NCBI GenBank assembly: GCA_905479505.1
Contig: CAJQMS010000092.1
Span: forward strand, 1 to 11,774
Source: an uncultured Burkholderiales Genera incertae sedis bacterium
Lineage (GTDB): Bacteria > Pseudomonadota > Gammaproteobacteria > Burkholderiales > Eutrophovitaceae
Length of the DNA stretch: 11,774 bases
Direction: 5' to 3'
The notes beneath the pieces were generated by a model. That model worked only from the letters and a program-made list of their open reading frames with translations. It had not been told where the DNA came from and did not search any database. Below, one piece after another: positions 1 through 7,090 of the stretch. The translations under genes were made by a program, and so were the position numbers. Every line of letters starts with the position of its first letter. The stretch's first letter is position 1.

Positions 1-1
1 C

Positions 2-1333
2 GGTGACTGCCTGAATACCGGCTGCGTTCCCTCAAAAGCATTAATCAAAACAGCTCAGTTCTTAGAGCAAGCTAGACAATCAAAAAAATTGGGTCTCGAC
101 AAGGCTGAGATTCATTATGAGTACTCAGACATAATAAAACGCGTCCAGAAAATAATAAAAAAAATAGAACCTCATGACTCTCGTGAACGATATACGGAAC
201 TCGGAGTGGAGTGCATACAAGGAGCTGCGACCATCACCTCTCCCTGGACGGTCACAGTTGACGGCACTAACGGTCAACAAGAAATTAGTGCCCGATCAAT
301 CATCGTGGCTGCCGGTGCTAGTCCAGTCGTTCCCCATTTGCCAAATATTGATCAAATTCAATATGTCACGTCCGACACTATTTGGGATATGAAAGATCTA
401 CCAAAAAAATTAATTGTTATTGGCGGAGGAGCCATCGGGTGCGAATTGGCACAAGCCTTCAAAAGACTTGGGTCAGAAGTTATTTTGATTGAATCAGAGA
501 ACCGAATCCTGATAAAAGAGGACTCAGAGGTCACAGAAATTATCGAAAATCAGCTCACAGATGAGGGCGTTACAGTGTTAACGAGACATCGAGCGAAAGG
601 TTTTATAAGCGAGAAAGGTACACAAATCTTGGTTTGCGATAGCCCGAACGGTGAAGTTCGTCTGACCTTCGATGTCATTCTTTTTGCTATTGGAAGACGA
701 GCTAATATTAACGGGTACGGATTAGAGACAATTGATGCCATTTCAGATGAAGATATCATTTTGCCTACCAATGATTTTCTAGAGACCAGATATCCCAATA
801 TTTATGCCTGTGGTGATGTCACAGGAAGAATGCAATTCACCCACGCGGCAGCTCACCAGGCGTGGCATGCGGTAGTCAATTCACTCTTTGGAACTTTTAA
901 AAAATTCCCAATTGATTTCTCGGCGGTACCTTGGGCTACATTTACACACCCAGAAATTGCACGGGTTGGCGTAAATGAGGAAGAGGCAAAAATGACCAAT
1001 CTGCCTTATGAAATCACCACCTATGGAATCGACGATCTTGACCGAGCAATAACAGACTCGGAAGACCGCGGCTTTATTAGGGTTTTAACGCAGCCGGGAT
1101 CAGATAAAATCATTGGAGTAACTATTGTTTGTGAAGGAGCCTCTGAAATTATCTCTGAGTTTGTCCTCGCAATGAAATATAAACTAGGCCTCAATAAAAT
1201 ACTGGCTACAACCCATATTTACCCAACGTTCTCAGAAGCTAACAAATATGTTGCGGGAGAATGGAAAAGAAAGAATAAGCCTGAAAGGCTACTTAAAATA
1301 TTAAAAATATTTCATCAAATTCGTCGGCGTTAA
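2..1333 (+). CDS. MerA-like FAD-dependent pyridine nucleotide-disulfide oxidoreductase (5' end outside window)
   Basis: The reading frame is open from the window edge, so the N-terminal FAD-binding segment (about 40 residues with the first GxGxxG) is missing and 443 residues remain. The visible part opens with GDCLNTGCVPSK, the redox-active CxxxxC disulfide of the glutathione reductase/dihydrolipoamide dehydrogenase/mercuric reductase class. The NAD(P)H-binding GGGAIG lies near visible residues 141-146, the second FAD contact ACGDV near 269-273, and the dimerisation-domain active-site motif THIYPTFSE near 404-412. The protein ends in a basic tail (FHQIRRR) and lacks the C-terminal vicinal cysteine pair that delivers Hg(II) in true MerA. 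Electron transfer through the disulfide is therefore likely, but mercury as substrate is not supported. It is the first visible gene of a plus-strand operon, 14 bases before the DUF547 gene. The family is secure; the substrate is unknown. Confidence 0.9.
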   Translation, partial: GDCLNTGCVPSKALIKTAQFLEQARQSKKLGLDKAEIHYEYSDIIKRVQKIIKKIEPHDSRERYTELGVECIQGAATITSPWTVTVDGTNGQQEISARSIIVAAGASPVVPHLPNIDQIQYVTSDTIWDMKDLPKKLIVIGGGAIGCELAQAFKRLGSEVILIESENRILIKEDSEVTEIIENQLTDEGVTVLTRHRAKGFISEKGTQILVCDSPNGEVRLTFDVILFAIGRRANINGYGLETIDAISDEDIILPTNDFLETRYPNIYACGDVTGRMQFTHAAAHQAWHAVVNSLFGTFKKFPIDFSAVPWATFTHPEIARVGVNEEEAKMTNLPYEITTYGIDDLDRAITDSEDRGFIRVLTQPGSDKIIGVTIVCEGASEIISEFVLAMKYKLGLNKILATTHIYPTFSEANKYVAGEWKRKNKPERLLKILKIFHQIRRR

Positions 1334-1347
1334 TAGGTTCAGTTCTA

Positions 1348-2151
1348 ATGCGTCTTGATAACATGAAAATTTTCCGAATACTCCTCGCTGGATTAGGGCT
1401 TATGGCTACATCTATGTCCTTAGCCTTTGATCATAGTCATAGCGAACTGAATTCAATCCTGAAAAACCACGTTATTTGGAACGACGACGGACGCAACACG
1501 ACCGTTGACTATGCTGGTCTCGAAGGAGACCGAAGAGTCTTGGACCGCTATCTTGCATCGCTCACTTCTGTAACTCAATCCGAATTCAAGTTGTTCCAGA
1601 AAAGACAACAACTTGCATTCTTAATAAACGCCTATAACGCATTTACTATTTCTTGGGTATCTAAGAATTATCAGAATATTGAATCCATAAAAGACCTGGG
1701 AACCCTATTCAGGAGCCCATGGAAGGCGAAACGTTTCACACTATTTGGAACCCAGGTGAGTTTGGACTTTATAGAGCATGATTTAATTCGTGAACCAGGA
1801 CGTTTCGATGACCCACGGATACACATGGCGGTGAATTGTGCGTCAGTTGGCTGTCCGGCTCTGAGACCAGAGGCGTTTACCGCAGATCGCATCAGCGATC
1901 AACTCAACGACAGCGTCAAGCGCTTCCTGGCTGATGCAGAACGCAATCGACTCAACGGAGACACATGGTTTATTTCGCCTATTTTCAAATGGTATAAAAA
2001 AGATTTTATAAACACATCTGGATCGGTCATAAATTGGATCTTAACTTATCAAAAGGTCGCCGATAACTCAAATAACAAAGTCAACGCTAATGATATTGAG
2101 GTTAAATTCACAAAATACGACTGGTCGTTAAATATTATAAGCTCGAAATAA
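1348..2151 (+). CDS. Secreted DUF547 domain protein
   Basis: A 267-residue protein of the DUF547 family, whose biochemical role is not established. Recognisable family blocks are FLINAYNAFT (about 91-100), RIHMAVNCASVGCPALR (about 157-173, with two cysteines) and SPIFKWYKKDF (about 210-220). The N-terminus is a probable signal peptide: a hydrophobic run followed by SMSLA near residue 26, which suggests export to the periplasm. Two starts are possible, the ATG at 1348 or an in-frame ATG at 1363 that gives the more typical MKIFRILLAG signal-peptide opening. Neither has a strong Shine-Dalgarno site. It sits 14 bases after the MerA-like gene and 8 bases before the glycosyltransferase, so it is very likely cotranscribed. 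DUF547 genes recur beside MerA-like oxidoreductases and rSAM/selenodomain-associated transferases, which fits this operon. Confidence 0.88.
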   Translation: MRLDNMKIFRILLAGLGLMATSMSLAFDHSHSELNSILKNHVIWNDDGRNTTVDYAGLEGDRRVLDRYLASLTSVTQSEFKLFQKRQQLAFLINAYNAFTISWVSKNYQNIESIKDLGTLFRSPWKAKRFTLFGTQVSLDFIEHDLIREPGRFDDPRIHMAVNCASVGCPALRPEAFTADRISDQLNDSVKRFLADAERNRLNGDTWFISPIFKWYKKDFINTSGSVINWILTYQKVADNSNNKVNANDIEVKFTKYDWSLNIISSK

Positions 2152-2159
2152 AATCGGCC

Positions 2160-2846
2160 ATGACCTCCGACACGATCACCCTATCCATAGTTATTCCAAC
2201 ATTAAACGAAGAGACTTCACTTCCTCGCTTACTAGCTCAGCTCCACTCTAAAAAATCAAACACAACTGAAATAATCGTTGTCGATGGAGGTAGCACAGAT
2301 CAAACACTAACGAATATTGTTGATACAGTGGATTTAATTATCAAATCTCAACCTGGTCGTGCTGAGCAAATGAATGCAGGTGCAGCGCGTGCGAAAGGTC
2401 GATGCTTATGGTTCTTGCATGCCGACTCAAAGGTAGACTTCGATTTTGAAACAATCATCACCTCAAGTCTTGGTCAACACACCTGGGGGTGGTTCGATAT
2501 ACGAATCGATCATCGCCAAAAAATCTTCCGCATGATCGAATTTATGATGAACACAAGGTCTAGACTCACGTCCGTAGCAACCGGTGATCAAGGACTATTT
2601 ATGCTTAAAGATATATTTGTACAGTCAGAGGGCTTCCCAAAAATCGCACTGATGGAGGACGTTGCGTTTGCAAAAAAACTTAGGAAACTTAGTAAGCCTT
2701 TTGTGAGTCAACATCGAGTACGCACATCGGCAAGACACTGGATAGAAAATGGACCAATTCAGACAATCGTGAAAATGTGGATTTTAAGGCTCCTGTTTTG
2801 TCTAAAGGTATCGCCCGTATGGCTTGAAAAATTTTACTATAAATAA
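2160..2846 (+). CDS. Family 2 glycosyltransferase, rSAM/selenodomain-associated transferase 2 (TIGR04283 type)
   Basis: A 228-residue GT-A fold glycosyltransferase, full length for its family. It opens with SIVIPTLNEE, followed by VVDGGSTDQT (40-49) for nucleotide-sugar binding, PGRAEQMNAGA (65-75), FLHADS (85-90) at the DxD-like metal site, WGWFDIRI (109-116), RSRLTSVATGDQ (133-144) and LMEDV (164-168). These blocks, notably PGRA-QMN, ATGDQ and MEDV, mark the TIGR04283 subfamily rather than general GT2 enzymes. The C-terminus is moderately hydrophobic but no clear membrane helix is seen. The family is known from genome context near a radical SAM enzyme and SelD-related genes and has been linked to arsenosugar synthesis; the acceptor here is not known. 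Its TAA stop shares one base with the next gene's ATG, so the two are probably translationally coupled. Confidence 0.9.
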   Translation: MTSDTITLSIVIPTLNEETSLPRLLAQLHSKKSNTTEIIVVDGGSTDQTLTNIVDTVDLIIKSQPGRAEQMNAGAARAKGRCLWFLHADSKVDFDFETIITSSLGQHTWGWFDIRIDHRQKIFRMIEFMMNTRSRLTSVATGDQGLFMLKDIFVQSEGFPKIALMEDVAFAKKLRKLSKPFVSQHRVRTSARHWIENGPIQTIVKMWILRLLFCLKVSPVWLEKFYYK

Positions 2847-3484
2847 TGAACATTTCCATCAAAAGAAAGAAGGACAAACTGATACAGGTGTTTACGCGCA
2901 CCCCCACCGAGGGAATGGTCAAAACTCGGCTTATCCCGACTTTAGGAGCACAAAAGTCTGCAAAATTACACCAACGTATGACAGCTCACGCAATCAATAT
3001 TTCAAAGTTAATGTCAGTTGACATTGAAATTTACGTGACACCAAATGCTACTCATCAATTTTTTTCCTGTTTCAAGGCCGACGGCAAGCTTAAAACTCAA
3101 ATTGGAGAATCACTCGATGACCGGATGGGTGACGCTTTAGAGTCGGGGCTTGAGCGATATCAAAAGGTTCTCCTTATCGGGTGCGACTGCCCAATAATTA
3201 ACACAGCAATTATGCATGAAGCATTTTATCAACTGGAGCAATTTGAAAACATATTCATTCCAGTAGAAGATGGGGGATTTTCCTTGATCGGGACAACAAA
3301 GTTTTCAAATACTATTTTTGAAAACGTCATCTGGGGAAGTGATGTTGTCATGAAACAAATCCGAGTCAATTTGAAGAAATATAACTACTCATGGAATGAG
3401 CTAGACACTCTTTGGGACGTAGACGATATCCATGACTATTATCGACTATCAGCACTTATGCCACAGTTGACAGATGACCTGTAA
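2846..3484 (+). CDS. CofC/MobA-like nucleotidyltransferase-fold protein, rSAM/selenodomain-associated transferase 1 (TIGR04282 type)
   Basis: A 212-residue protein with the layout of the TIGR04282 family, which resembles CofC guanylyltransferases. Visible motifs are FTRTPTEGMVKTRLIPTLG (16-34, the nucleotide-binding loop with K26, T27 and R28), ESLDDRMGDAL (88-98), LLIGCDCP (109-116, the metal-binding aspartate region), VEDGGFSLIGT (140-150) and LWDVDDIHD (189-197). It begins directly at the overlap TAATG with the preceding glycosyltransferase. The two families are usually neighbours, and a plausible division of labour is that this protein activates or transfers a nucleotide-linked group while its partner transfers the sugar. 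That division is inference; no substrate is shown by the sequence. Confidence 0.88.
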   Translation: MNISIKRKKDKLIQVFTRTPTEGMVKTRLIPTLGAQKSAKLHQRMTAHAINISKLMSVDIEIYVTPNATHQFFSCFKADGKLKTQIGESLDDRMGDALESGLERYQKVLLIGCDCPIINTAIMHEAFYQLEQFENIFIPVEDGGFSLIGTTKFSNTIFENVIWGSDVVMKQIRVNLKKYNYSWNELDTLWDVDDIHDYYRLSALMPQLTDDL

Positions 3485-3544
3485 AAATCAAAATAAAAAA
3501 CTTCACTATTCGCTTTATTTTCACCTTTTTTAACTACTTTATAT

Positions 3545-4660
3545 ATGAAAAAGATCGTTCTTATAGGCGCTGGGCATAGTCATTTAGAGACCATTACTGG
3601 GCTAGGGAAAACTCTGTCTGATCGGTGTGAGATAACACTGATTAGCAACGAAAATTCGGTTCCATATTCGGGGATGATTCCTGGATTAATATCCGGTCAT
3701 TACACATTCAGGGACTGTCATATCAATTTATCCGAGTTGTGCAATCGATATAACGTGAGACTTATATCAAGCTCGGCGAGTCGTATTTCTGTACCTAAAC
3801 AGCTGATTGATACACCCGACGACTGTCACAAATTTGATATTGCTTCCATCAACATTGGGTCAGTAACTAATATTCAATCCATGACCGGTAGTAACGAAAT
3901 GGCCCTACCTGTAAAGCCTATAAAGTCGTTCATCGACGGTATTGAATCATTTTTGATGACTGTCGGAAAAGCACCTGCAAAAGCGAAACATCAGGTTTCC
4001 GTCGTCGGGGGTGGTGCCGCAAGTATCGAAATCATTTTAGCGCTGAAATATAGAACAGAAAAATCTGGATACAATAATCTCAACTTCAGCCTTATCACGG
4101 CGTCTGACGAGATTCTAGAGACTCACTCTGTTGCCGTGAGAAGAAAATTTCGTCGCATACTTCATCAGCAAGGTATCTCTACTCAATATAATAAGCCAAT
4201 CTTACACGTTGGCTACGATCATATGAGAGCCGCCTCAGACGAAATTATAAAATCTGACCTTACTATTTGGGCTACCGGAGCTGGAGCAACCAATTGGCCC
4301 AAATTATCAAATTTGCCTACGACGAAAGACGGCTTCATTAAGACAGACCCTTCTCTCAAAGTGAAGGGTACCGATAACATTTTTGCCGTTGGCGACATAG
4401 GGTCGATCGAGGGTCTGACTTATCCCAAGTCAGGCGTCTACGCAATAAGACAAGCAGCCACATTGGCAAGTAACATCAAAAACTTATTAAACGGTTCACC
4501 ACTCGACGACTATCAGCCACAAAAACATTCGCTTGCCTTAATTAGTGCTGGTAACAAATATGCCGTAGCAGGCAGAAATACTTTTTACGCCTGTGGTAAA
4601 TGGGTTTGGTATTGGAAGCACTATATTGATCGGAAACATATGGAAAAATATCGAGACTAA
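3545..4660 (+). CDS. Stand-alone SelD N-terminal-like FAD/NAD(P)-dependent oxidoreductase (TIGR03169 type)
   Basis: A 371-residue two-dinucleotide-fold flavoprotein. The FAD motif is the unusual GAGHSH (8-13), followed by PYSGMIPGLISGHY (40-53). The second Rossmann motif is VVGGGAASIE (153-162), the FAD phosphate-contact motif is IFAVGDIG (279-286), followed by YPKSGVYAIRQA (293-304), and the C-terminal signature is GKWVWYWKHYIDR (351-363). This combination belongs to the pyridine nucleotide-disulfide oxidoreductase family that is often fused to the N-terminus of selenophosphate synthetase; here no SelD domain follows. It lacks the CxxxxC disulfide of the first gene's class, so it is more like NADH dehydrogenase or sulfide:quinone reductase in fold. 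It follows the transferase gene by 60 AT-rich bases without an obvious terminator, so it probably belongs to the same operon. No clear Shine-Dalgarno site precedes its ATG. The physiological electron acceptor is unknown. Confidence 0.88.
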   Translation: MKKIVLIGAGHSHLETITGLGKTLSDRCEITLISNENSVPYSGMIPGLISGHYTFRDCHINLSELCNRYNVRLISSSASRISVPKQLIDTPDDCHKFDIASINIGSVTNIQSMTGSNEMALPVKPIKSFIDGIESFLMTVGKAPAKAKHQVSVVGGGAASIEIILALKYRTEKSGYNNLNFSLITASDEILETHSVAVRRKFRRILHQQGISTQYNKPILHVGYDHMRAASDEIIKSDLTIWATGAGATNWPKLSNLPTTKDGFIKTDPSLKVKGTDNIFAVGDIGSIEGLTYPKSGVYAIRQAATLASNIKNLLNGSPLDDYQPQKHSLALISAGNKYAVAGRNTFYACGKWVWYWKHYIDRKHMEKYRD

Positions 4661-5103
4661 ATATTCTCACACGAGAGTGTAGATTCAACCAACCAAACTA
4701 ACTTGATTGGCGTCATCGGCCTAAACCATAGAATGGCATTTTGCTGAAACTTATTCCCAATATATTTCGCATCCGACATGCTGATATTTAAAATAAAAAA
4801 ACCCAACTCAACCGGCCAATCGACACAGTCTGGAATACCCAACCCTATTACATAGATACGATTTTTGACAGAAAGATATCTAGATAACTGACCACTCCTG
4901 AAATAATTTTCTCTCTCACTAAGTCTTATAGAGTAAGGATTCTCGGCAGATATAAAGGCCCAACTTTTAATGCTCAGATTGCAAAAAGCTAACCTTCGGT
5001 ATTTTTTTTGGTCACCAAGTCGAAAATCAATAGATTTTTTTTTAAATAATGCCCTATAAGTAGTTTGGGAATAAAAAGCCTCAAGCCTCCTATTTATAGC
5101 CAT
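4657..5103 (-). CDS. DUF3293 family protein
   Basis: A 148-residue soluble protein of unknown function. Its central and C-terminal parts match what I know of DUF3293: SWAFISAENPYS (47-58), an N-R-L pattern around 66-74 (NYFRSGQL), the IGLGIPD-CVDWPVELGF region (86-102), and KFQQNAILW (118-126). No signal peptide or membrane segment is seen. The ATG at 5103 is the longest start and gives a normal family length; its upstream bases are pyrimidine-rich on the coding strand, so no Shine-Dalgarno site is seen. It lies 20 bases after the stop of the enolase superfamily gene on the same strand and is likely cotranscribed with it. Its TAG stop overlaps the TAA of the converging flavoprotein gene by 4 bases. 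The assignment rests on motif recognition only. Confidence 0.72.
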   Translation of the reverse strand: MAINRRLEAFYSQTTYRALFKKKSIDFRLGDQKKYRRLAFCNLSIKSWAFISAENPYSIRLSERENYFRSGQLSRYLSVKNRIYVIGLGIPDCVDWPVELGFFILNISMSDAKYIGNKFQQNAILWFRPMTPIKLVWLVESTLSCENI

Positions 5104-5123
5104 AAAGGGAGATGGAAGAATTG

Positions 5124-6275
5124 TTAATTAACTCTATATTTAATAATCGCATTCTGATTCACTTCAATCCCAAGCCCTGAAGATTTAGGTATATCCACCA
5201 TTGACTCTTTATTAAGCGTCAAAGCTCGGTCGACTAACTCATTTCTAAATGGATGTGATGACCGGTCGTACTCAAGAATTGGCTGTCTTGGATATAGCGA
5301 GTGAACGGTATTGGGAAGTGCGGCGATCACCTGAAGGGAGGCGGCCTGCGCTATCCCAGACCCCCACACATGAGGGTTAACCTCTACGCCGTTTGCCTGC
5401 GCCAAAACCGCGACATGCTTCGCACCGGTTATTCCACCGCAAGACCCTATATCAGGTTGTACAATATCGACGGCACGACGGTTGATCAAATCACAAAACC
5501 CATACATTGAGTGCTCATTCTCGCCACCGGCAATTGGTGTCGCTAATTTTTTTCGTAACTCTACATAGCCATCAATATCCTCAGGTGGAACTGGTTCTTC
5601 ATACCAACGTAAGTCGAACTCATCAAGAACTCTCCCCAATCGTAAAGCTTCAGTTCGGCCATATGCGTGGTTCGTATCCACCATGAGCTCCACACCACGT
5701 CCATCGATGGCCTCTCGGATATGGCCCATGACTCTCACGTCATCATCAACTCCGAATCCTAATTTGATTTTCATACTTCTAAATCCAGCCTCTTCGTGAG
5801 CTATGGCTTCTTCCGCTAAACGCCGCCCTTCATTTCGCCCAGTCAAACGATAGAAACCAGTAGCATACGGCTGCACCACATCCCTGAACCGTCCCCCTAG
5901 TAGCTGGGAAACAGGGACATCATAAAATTTACCAGCAATATCCCAAAGCGCTATATCAACACCACTGATTGCAGCCATAACCGAGCCCTTGCGTCCAAAA
6001 TCACGAGTCTGGTTGTACATCTTATTCCAAAGTACCTCGGTGTCTGTAGGATTCTGGCCTAACAGCATTGGTTTCAAAGAGTGTTCAATCGCCGATGCTG
6101 CGACTTGCGGGGATTCTAATCCCTGTGAGAAAGCTTCCCCCCAACCCACCAAGCCGGAATCGGTCTGCACCTCGATAATAGTGGCTGACCTAACAGTTAC
6201 CCACCCTTGTGAAAAAGCAAAGGGTTGATCTAGTTGACTTTGCAGAATATGAACTTTTACGTCGGTGATTTTCAT
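5124..6275 (-). CDS. Mandelate racemase/muconate lactonizing enzyme family protein, D-galactarolactone cycloisomerase-like
   Basis: A 383-residue complete enolase superfamily enzyme with an N-terminal capping domain (about 1-125) and a TIM-barrel. The barrel carries the acid/base pair K169 and K171 (SMKIKLG), the Mg2+ ligands D200 (VDTN), E226 (WYEEP) and E252 (GGENE), and the His-Asp dyad H302 (NPHVWGSG) with D275 (QPDIGSCGG). The KxK plus His-Asp set defines the mandelate racemase subgroup, whose members abstract a proton alpha to the carboxylate of acid sugars and related compounds. From memory, the motifs GWGEAF, KIKLGFGVDDD, HVWGSG and the C-terminal EYDRSSHPFRNEL most resemble D-galactarolactone cycloisomerase, but a dehydratase or racemase is equally possible from motifs alone. 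No sugar transporter, regulator or other uronate-pathway gene adjoins it. The start is the ATG at 6275 (MKITDV), usual for the family. Confidence 0.9.
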   Translation of the reverse strand: MKITDVKVHILQSQLDQPFAFSQGWVTVRSATIIEVQTDSGLVGWGEAFSQGLESPQVAASAIEHSLKPMLLGQNPTDTEVLWNKMYNQTRDFGRKGSVMAAISGVDIALWDIAGKFYDVPVSQLLGGRFRDVVQPYATGFYRLTGRNEGRRLAEEAIAHEEAGFRSMKIKLGFGVDDDVRVMGHIREAIDGRGVELMVDTNHAYGRTEALRLGRVLDEFDLRWYEEPVPPEDIDGYVELRKKLATPIAGGENEHSMYGFCDLINRRAVDIVQPDIGSCGGITGAKHVAVLAQANGVEVNPHVWGSGIAQAASLQVIAALPNTVHSLYPRQPILEYDRSSHPFRNELVDRALTLNKESMVDIPKSSGLGIEVNQNAIIKYRVN

Positions 6276-6442
6276 AAATTCCCTATGTAAACTCGTTAGC
6301 TATTCACTGTAAATTCATCAAGGTATGTTTAAATCAAATGGAAAGCAAGGCATTTGGTCTGCACTTTAGGACTACCAATCTCAGCTTATCGTTTATTGAT
6401 TTCAAAGGAACAGTAAAGGTACAACGGTAATAAGTTTTTATA

Positions 6443-6458
6443 TTCCGCCAGTACGGAA
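6443..6458. repeat. Short inverted repeat, TTCCG-N6-CGGAA
   Basis: A perfect 5-bp-arm inverted repeat with a 6-base centre lies about 170 bases upstream of the enolase superfamily start. It could be an operator half-site pair or a weak hairpin; the arms are too short to decide, and no T-tract follows closely on either strand. Confidence 0.3.
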
Positions 6459-6532
6459 ATATTCGCGTTGCACGATATTTGACCCTATCTTTAAGTTTTT
6501 TTATTAATATTTAATCAAAGGTAATGGTACGG

Positions 6533-6571
6533 CTCAGATATCGATCAGATACAAACTCAGATAATCGATCA
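6533..6571. repeat. Imperfect direct repeat, CTCAGATA(A)TCGATCA twice
   Basis: The unit CTCAGATATCGATCA at 6533-6547 recurs as CTCAGATAATCGATCA at 6556-6571 with one inserted base, giving a repeat period of 23 bases (about two helical turns). It lies just past the stop of the 158-residue secreted protein. It may be a regulatory site or a slippage duplication; no function is shown. Confidence 0.55.
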
Positions 6572-6613
6572 AACTCGACTAATGATGGCTTAGGTGTGAC
6601 AAAGAACCCGCCA

Positions 6614-7090
6614 TCAACCACTATGATTGGTGTGCAGCGTAGGCGCCTTAAAACCATCAATAAAGAAAGAGACCTCATCCATACTGCTTTGCAAGTGATC
6701 ACCTGCCTCAAACACCACCTCATAGGATATGGATTCTCCGTTATCAGTAACGATGGCATTCGCAACCACGACCTCCGCTTCCTTGACTTTCTCCCCATCT
6801 ACCCAAGTGAGCACCGCATTTGGGGGGTCACCTCGGAATGTATCGCCTTCGCCCTCCCACATGGAGACAAACTCATATGCATTCATATACCTGTGCAACC
6901 GATGAGGTCTATCGGTAAATGCAAAGATATCTCTTGCTACGGGCATCACCAAGGTGATGTCTCTGGTCATCTCAGCGGTCTGTGAGGCATGTACAAATAA
7001 CCACTCTGGGGCTTTGATGTCTTCAGCCAAGGCCACAGTAGCAAATACAAATGTCACAATCAGAGTCCCAAGTGACTGGATTGACCTCAT
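6614..7090 (-). CDS. Small secreted protein of unknown function
   Basis: A 158-residue protein with a probable signal peptide at residues 1-22 (MRSIQSLGTL...ATVALA, then EDIKAP), so it is probably periplasmic or secreted. The mature part is acidic and rich in short beta-like stretches. Its central block IFAFTDRPHRLHRYMNAYEF, followed by DPPNAVLTWVDGE, is reminiscent of uncharacterised conserved proteobacterial proteins, but I cannot name a family or function. The ATG at 7090 is chosen over a TTG 24 bases upstream because it forms an ATGA overlap with the stop of the preceding gene and puts the signal peptide at the very N-terminus. The overlap implies translational coupling with the Rap1a/Tai-like gene. 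The protein has no cysteine, unlike its partner. Confidence 0.75.
   Translation of the reverse strand: MRSIQSLGTLIVTFVFATVALAEDIKAPEWLFVHASQTAEMTRDITLVMPVARDIFAFTDRPHRLHRYMNAYEFVSMWEGEGDTFRGDPPNAVLTWVDGEKVKEAEVVVANAIVTDNGESISYEVVFEAGDHLQSSMDEVSFFIDGFKAPTLHTNHSG

Larger units (their letters stand above)
6276..6613. other. 338-base gene-free stretch between two minus-strand units
   Basis: No convincing gene is seen here. It must hold the 3' end of the secreted-protein unit and, presumably, the promoter of the enolase superfamily gene, but no clear -10/-35 pair could be assigned. Two structured elements stand out: an imperfect 15-16-base direct repeat at 6533-6571 and a 5-bp-arm inverted repeat at 6443-6458. 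A 35-codon open extension in a shifted frame reaches 6511 and was not accepted as coding. Confidence 0.6.

Noticed and set aside
1..1333. Mercury resistance (mer) locus
   Set aside because: No merR, merT or merP is seen, and the reductase lacks the C-terminal cysteine pair needed for Hg(II) delivery.
6511..6798. Minus-strand open frame reaching past the stop of the 158-residue secreted protein
   Set aside because: It overlaps the secreted-protein gene in another frame and has an arginine-rich, unstructured composition in the overlap. The 35 codons past the stop (VVDGGFFVTPKPS onward) could hint at a frameshifted C-terminus, but the secreted protein's own frame is coherent to its stop, so I did not merge them.
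6524..6985. Plus-strand 153-codon open frame opposite the secreted-protein gene
   Set aside because: It lies antisense to a gene with a signal peptide and a coupled start, and its protein has no recognisable features.
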